From positions 1 to 36,497 of IMG/VR virus record IMGVR_UViG_3300031673_000227: a stretch of 36,497 nt of DNA; one strand, written 5' to 3'. The stretch comes from a virus. Position 1 is the stretch's first letter; each line of letters opens with the position of its first letter. This document shows positions 32,023 to 36,497 of this stretch, in pieces. The position numbers and the translations under genes are program-made. The notes under the pieces are model-generated. The model saw nothing but the letters and a program-made list of their open reading frames with translations. It ran no database searches and was not told the DNA's origin.

Positions 32023-33693
32023 ATGAGCAACATCGTCGCTGTCCTGATCGTCAGATGTACCCACACGGGGGTATACGCCGATGGCCGTCCAAACCCGGCT
32101 TCGGTGACGCTCTATGACCTTGACGAGATCACCATTCAGAAGAACCGCACCCGTGCGGTTCCAGTCCCCTTTGGTGCCGGCACGACACGGCCCCCTGTGG
32201 ACATCCCCATGTCCACGCGGACGTTTGTTTCCTGGCATCAGGGCGACATCTGCGTAAATACGAATCTGGGCCTCATCACGTCGGAGATCATTCTCCAGCT
32301 TCGTGACAAAGGAAACTGTGGTGGCCCAGCCGGTACAGGCCAAGCACTCCGGCCAGCCGTCCTAAATATCGAGAGGGTTGCCAATGAGCTTCGGCTCATC
32401 ATCCCCGACAACGTGATCCCCACCGTTTTGGACTCGATTGGGTTCATGGAGGGGGAGCCCGTCACCATCACCGGGTTGACGGGAGCGTTCCGCAAACTCA
32501 ACGCCACCTACGAGATCACCAATGCGGTCCCCGCTACTGGCTTGGCGGGAGCAGTAGCGGGTAGCTACCTCGTTGTGGTCCCGTCCGTGGGGCCGGACAT
32601 CGCCGCGGTCACGCTGACAGGGGTCAACCTTTGCTTGAGCGAAGGCCGGGTTGTCACCCAGTTCAACAGTACAGGAGATGTCGGAGGGTTTGGCCCCAAT
32701 GTCTTCGGATACGTTGGCGGTCAGTTCCTTCCAGGCGTGGGAGGCGGAGGTGGTGGGACCGTCGCAGTCTACGACGAGGGCATCCTTGTTGATGCTGCGG
32801 TTTCGACGTTCGATTTCATCGGGGCTGGGGTCACGGTCACACCCGCAGGAGCCGGTGCTGTAGATGTCACCATCCTCGGGGGAGGGGGAGGAGGGGAGAC
32901 CCTTGCCGCCACGCTGCTCCTTGGGAACACCACAGGGGGCACGGACATCCTGGTTTCGACTGGGGACAGTATCATCGGCGTCACCGATCTGGTGCTCGAT
33001 CCAGGCGCGGGTGGTGGCGACAATGTGATCATCGACGGCCTGACGTGGCCCTTCGCGGATGGCACGGCCGGTCAAGCATTGATCACAAATGGCGCTGGGA
33101 TTTTGAGCTTCGGAGATCCCACTCCGGCTCTCCACGCCATTACGCACATCCATCTTGGAACAGATGAGATTGATGGCGACAGACTCGACATCGACTTTGT
33201 TCCAACGAACTACGTTCGGACAATTACGGGGCCGTTCACCACCAGTGTTGAAGAACTGACTTCACATTTGGCGGGCATTGATGCGGTTCTGGCGAGCACT
33301 GGGTTCAAGACCTTCACTGCCGGAGAAGCCCTCACAACAGGGGATTTGGTGGCTTTGAATACATCCGGGGAGGTAATTCGCGCGGATTCTTCTATTGCCG
33401 GGGCCAATTGGGAGGTGATTGGCGTGGCAAATCAGACCGTAGGTGCAGCAGCACCGGTTCTAGTCACCACTAGAAGTGGTGATTGTCCAATTGTGAGATT
33501 CACCGCGACCCCCGCAGGAGCCGCGAACGGTTCCCTTGTTTTTCTTTCCACGACCTCGGGTCTTGCAACCACCACTCCCCCCGTTGCAGTAGGCAACACG
33601 ATTTTCACCATCGGCACTCTTCAAGGTGCTGACGGAATCACGGCAACCCCCGTTGTTGTGTTCCGCCCTCAGTATCTCGCCCAACGCCGATAA
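32023..33693 (+). CDS. Fibre-like / adhesin-type structural protein
   Basis: The 556-residue protein is low in charge and rich in Gly, Thr, Val and Ala, with poly-Gly stretches near 235-245 and 285-293 and a conserved-looking block H-A-I-T-H-I-H-L-G-T-D-E-I-D-G-D near 370-386, a motif I have seen in phage fibre proteins. The N-terminal part has more complex strands and cysteines. No enzymatic motif. Such proteins usually sit in the tail or baseplate and may bind the host. Next gene begins 12 nt later. Confidence 0.6.
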   Translation: MSNIVAVLIVRCTHTGVYADGRPNPASVTLYDLDEITIQKNRTRAVPVPFGAGTTRPPVDIPMSTRTFVSWHQGDICVNTNLGLITSEIILQLRDKGNCGGPAGTGQALRPAVLNIERVANELRLIIPDNVIPTVLDSIGFMEGEPVTITGLTGAFRKLNATYEITNAVPATGLAGAVAGSYLVVVPSVGPDIAAVTLTGVNLCLSEGRVVTQFNSTGDVGGFGPNVFGYVGGQFLPGVGGGGGGTVAVYDEGILVDAAVSTFDFIGAGVTVTPAGAGAVDVTILGGGGGGETLAATLLLGNTTGGTDILVSTGDSIIGVTDLVLDPGAGGGDNVIIDGLTWPFADGTAGQALITNGAGILSFGDPTPALHAITHIHLGTDEIDGDRLDIDFVPTNYVRTITGPFTTSVEELTSHLAGIDAVLASTGFKTFTAGEALTTGDLVALNTSGEVIRADSSIAGANWEVIGVANQTVGAAAPVLVTTRSGDCPIVRFTATPAGAANGSLVFLSTTSGLATTTPPVAVGNTIFTIGTLQGADGITATPVVVFRPQYLAQRR

Positions 33694-33705
33694 AGGAACG
33701 TCACC

Positions 33706-36497
33706 ATGGCTGGTAATCAAACCGACAACCTGATGCTTTTGGACCTGACCACAGGTCTTCCACGCACTTCTGAAACTGGCGGCACCCCCGACATCATCCA
33801 ATCGTCGGTCGATTGGCAGTTGATCTCGGGTGCGAACTTGCTCGTGGATGGAGATCTGACGGTCAACGGCACGACCACGACGATCCACAGCGAGCAGGTC
33901 AACATCAGGGACAACCACCTGTACCTGAACGCCGACTACACGGCCGTGGTTGCCCAAACGGGTGGCCTCGTCATCAACGTGTTGCCGACAGCTACGGCCG
34001 ACGTGGTTGCCGCTGCCGGGTTCACGGCTGGTGTGGCGGCTGTCTCTAACCCGACGGTCATCACGACAGGAGCGGGCACATTTGCTGCGGGCGACATTAT
34101 CCAGATCGCGGGGGCGAACGACCAAGGCAACGACGGCATCTTTGAGGTTTTGAGCCATGTCGGTACGATTCTGACCATCAAGGGTATCGGTGTCACGGGG
34201 ACCACCGTTCCTTGGGTGGTCAACGACTTCACGACGGATGCGACAGGCGGCGGCGACATTCGCATCGTGAACGTGAATGTCATCCAAGGAGACTCAACCG
34301 GCAATTGGCAGACCTCAACCGTCACCAACACGACGGGTATCGTTTACAACGATTTCACGATTCAGGGGGTTGTTGACCTTCAAGTTGCTTATGAGGCGGG
34401 CAACACCATCACCACTTCGGGTGGTGAAGGAAATGTCGTCATCGCTGGAACTGAACTTCTGCTCATCACGACGACCGGCGGGGTTGACCTCAACTCTCCG
34501 TTCGACTTCGACAGCACATCTTTCGATGTGCAGATGACAGGCTCCAACGGGTTCAGCATCGACGGAACGGCCGCCTCAAACGTCACGGTCACAGCAGGCT
34601 TGCTCACGCTGGCTACGGCAACTTCAGGTTCCGTTGAGATTGACGGCGTAGACGGGGTTGCGATCAACTCGACCTCGGGCCCTCTTGGCCTGGGTGACGA
34701 TGCCAACACAGGGGCCATCAACATCGGAACCGGCGCGGCTGCACGCATCATCACGATGGGTAACAGCACAGGGGCGACTTCGGTCGCTCTCGACTCGGGG
34801 ACCGGAGCCTTCACCGTCGATTCGACGGTAGGTGAATCCGCCGCCCTGATGACTCTGACCACCACAGGCACCGGGGGCGACTCCGTTGGCTTGTTCGTGG
34901 GTGACAGCAACCCTGACACGGTGGTCACAGGTCTCGCTGGGTCTTTGTTCCTTCGGGATACGGGATCAGGCGGCGAAGTTTACGTCAATACCTCGACCGG
35001 ATCAGGTACGGCGTGGACGTTGCTTTCCACGGCAGCGGGCACGACCCTGCAAACGGCCTACGAGGCAGGGAACACCATCACCACGTCCGCCGTCGAAGGC
35101 AACGTCACCATCAACGGCACCGAAGATTTCATTGTTGGGGGCTCCGTCGATGTTGACTTCGACACGACGGGGTTCATCTCCCTCGACGCCGATGTAGCGT
35201 CGAACTTCACGGTTGATAGCGCCACGCTCACTCTGAGCACCACGACCTCGGGCACCCTGGCTGTCAGTTCCGCAGGCATCCTTGATTTGGATGCTACGAC
35301 TTCGGCGACCTTGAACACCGCAAATGCGGCGGATGCCTCGGGCAACGACATTACCCTCACCGCGGGTAGCTCCACAGCGGGCACGGCGGACGGTGCCAGC
35401 ATCATCCTGGCGACAGGAGACGGGTTCACCACTGGTATCGCCGGTTCGGTTGACATCACTGGGCCCAACGATGAAGACGAGGCCCTTGTCACCCTCACGA
35501 CGACCGGAACGAACGGTGATTCGGTCGAAATGTTCGTTGGCGATTCAGACCCGAGCGGTTCCGTCACGGGTCTTGCTGGCTCTCTGTTCTTCAGAGACAC
35601 GGGTGCGGGTGCTGAGCTTTACCTGAACACTTCGGTGGGTTCAGGTACGACCTGGACGGCCTTGAGCACGGGTGGATCTGTCACCCTCCAGAACGCTTAC
35701 ATCAACGGCAACACGATCACGACCTCGGCTGGTGAAGGCGATGTGACGTTCACGGGCACGGAAGATTTCGTTGTCACGTTGTCCGACATGCTGGTGGACA
35801 CGACGGCTTCCATCAGCCTGGACGCCGATGCTGCCTCCAACTTTACGGTTGATGCGGGAACTCTGACGCTTTCGACCACGACGAGTGGAAATGTCGATGT
35901 TTCGGCGGCGGATGCGGTTACGCTGGCCGCAGGGAACGAAGTGGCAGCGGCAGGAAACGTCGTCACCATTGATGCGGGTAACGGCGGAGGGGCCAACGAT
36001 GGCGGTGCGATCAGCCTCACCAGTGGAAACTCTGGTGCTGGTGCCACTGGAAACGGAGGCAACGTCAACATTTCTGCTGGCGATGCAACCTCTACCAACG
36101 GGGATGGCGGAGTCATTGCCCTCGATGTGGGTGCTAACACCGGCACCGGCATCCAGGGCTTCGTGGACATCGTTGGTAACAACCTGGAAGGGGAAGCTCT
36201 TGTCCGGCTCTCTACGACGGGTACGGGGGGAGACTCGGTTCAGTTGTTCGTGGGCGACAGCGATCCTGACGGTTCTGTTACCGGTCTCGCTGGTTCGTTG
36301 TTCATGCGGGACACCGGAGCAGGGGGCACCCTGTACGTCAACGACTCCGTAGGGTCTGGCACGGTTTGGACTGAAGTTGTCACGACGGGCAACGGTACCT
36401 TGACCCTCCAGACAGCTTACGAGGGCGGGAACACCATTGTCACATCGGCTCCTGAAGGGCCTTTCGATGTAAGCGGCACAGAAGCCATCAGTCTCGA
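33706..36497 (+). CDS. Repeat-built fibre-like structural protein, 3' truncated by window
   Basis: The frame opens at ATG 33706 (AAGGAA seven bases upstream) and stays open to the window end, giving 930 complete codons. The protein is built of beta-rich repeats. A-Y-x-x-G-N-T-I-x-T-S recurs near 34387, 35056, 35695 and 36415, and G-L-A-G-S-L-F-x-R-D-T-G near 34930, 35569 and 36283, with periods of about 640-720 nt. Charge is low and Thr, Gly and Ala are abundant, as in trimeric phage fibres and shaft proteins. The N-terminus (1-60) contains L-T-V-N-G-T-T-T-T-I, a collar-like strand block. A tail fibre or shaft role is likely. The true end lies outside the window. Confidence 0.7.
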   Translation, partial: MAGNQTDNLMLLDLTTGLPRTSETGGTPDIIQSSVDWQLISGANLLVDGDLTVNGTTTTIHSEQVNIRDNHLYLNADYTAVVAQTGGLVINVLPTATADVVAAAGFTAGVAAVSNPTVITTGAGTFAAGDIIQIAGANDQGNDGIFEVLSHVGTILTIKGIGVTGTTVPWVVNDFTTDATGGGDIRIVNVNVIQGDSTGNWQTSTVTNTTGIVYNDFTIQGVVDLQVAYEAGNTITTSGGEGNVVIAGTELLLITTTGGVDLNSPFDFDSTSFDVQMTGSNGFSIDGTAASNVTVTAGLLTLATATSGSVEIDGVDGVAINSTSGPLGLGDDANTGAINIGTGAAARIITMGNSTGATSVALDSGTGAFTVDSTVGESAALMTLTTTGTGGDSVGLFVGDSNPDTVVTGLAGSLFLRDTGSGGEVYVNTSTGSGTAWTLLSTAAGTTLQTAYEAGNTITTSAVEGNVTINGTEDFIVGGSVDVDFDTTGFISLDADVASNFTVDSATLTLSTTTSGTLAVSSAGILDLDATTSATLNTANAADASGNDITLTAGSSTAGTADGASIILATGDGFTTGIAGSVDITGPNDEDEALVTLTTTGTNGDSVEMFVGDSDPSGSVTGLAGSLFFRDTGAGAELYLNTSVGSGTTWTALSTGGSVTLQNAYINGNTITTSAGEGDVTFTGTEDFVVTLSDMLVDTTASISLDADAASNFTVDAGTLTLSTTTSGNVDVSAADAVTLAAGNEVAAAGNVVTIDAGNGGGANDGGAISLTSGNSGAGATGNGGNVNISAGDATSTNGDGGVIALDVGANTGTGIQGFVDIVGNNLEGEALVRLSTTGTGGDSVQLFVGDSDPDGSVTGLAGSLFMRDTGAGGTLYVNDSVGSGTVWTEVVTTGNGTLTLQTAYEGGNTIVTSAPEGPFDVSGTEAISL

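Noticed and set aside
34387-36450. Repeats as a possible CRISPR array
   Set aside because: They are coding repeats of a fibre-like protein with 640-720-nt spacing, without short direct repeats and spacers.

Overview
The window reads as part of the virion-structure region of a large tailed bacteriophage (Caudoviricetes). The base composition is moderately GC-rich and the genes are tightly packed. Apart from one small nuclease gene, all run on the + strand, often with ATGA or TGATG stop/start overlaps and AGGAG-type ribosome sites. I found no tRNA, rRNA, CRISPR array, insertion sequence or integrase. The head-gene order (maturation protease, acidic scaffold-like protein, small decoration-like protein, HK97-fold major capsid protein) is typical of a tailed phage. 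The host cannot be named from the sequence.

Layout. (1) 1-8180: the C-terminal half of a CCA-adding/poly(A) polymerase-type nucleotidyltransferase, an HExxH metallopeptidase, and a 2108-residue fusion joining a KOW/SH3-like segment, an Ntn-hydrolase, a complete type IB topoisomerase, a ParB-like motif and long coiled coils. An internal start at 6777 may release its C-terminal 467 residues as a separate protein. (2) 8198-13581: head module with a zinc-knuckle protein, prohead protease, acidic scaffold, decoration candidate and major capsid protein, ended by a clear terminator. (3) 13687-16167: HNH endonuclease, a RecA-like protein without a P-loop, and a papain-like peptidase. (4) 16168-16508: non-coding DNA holding two antisense fragments that encode capsid-like peptides. 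(5) 16509-22345: small zinc protein, virion-associated unknowns, a tyrosine-phosphatase-type enzyme, a minus-strand GIY-YIG nuclease, a lipoprotein metallopeptidase, a T5orf172/MUG113-type nuclease and a DUF3467-like protein. (6) 22412-26911: structural candidates, including a ParB-like/SWIM zinc-finger protein and a FmdB-like zinc ribbon. (7) 26908-36497: structural genes with three tandem paralogues, a neck-type protein and two long fibre-like proteins; the last is repeat-built and runs off the window.

How it fits together. The head genes follow the usual assembly logic: protease and scaffold, then shell. Around them sit enzymes more likely carried in the particle or aimed at the host (peptidases, Ntn-hydrolase, topoisomerase IB, phosphatase). 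Two short sequence signals recur across otherwise unrelated proteins: an R-V/I-A-x-R-Y/W-L helix and an A-K-x-H-P-E-F helix. They may be packaging or assembly tags. A CCTATAG-like motif in several intergenic gaps is a candidate phage promoter element. The most unusual items are the antisense capsid relics, the P-loop-less RecA, the multi-enzyme fusion with its likely internal gene, and the shared tag-like motifs.
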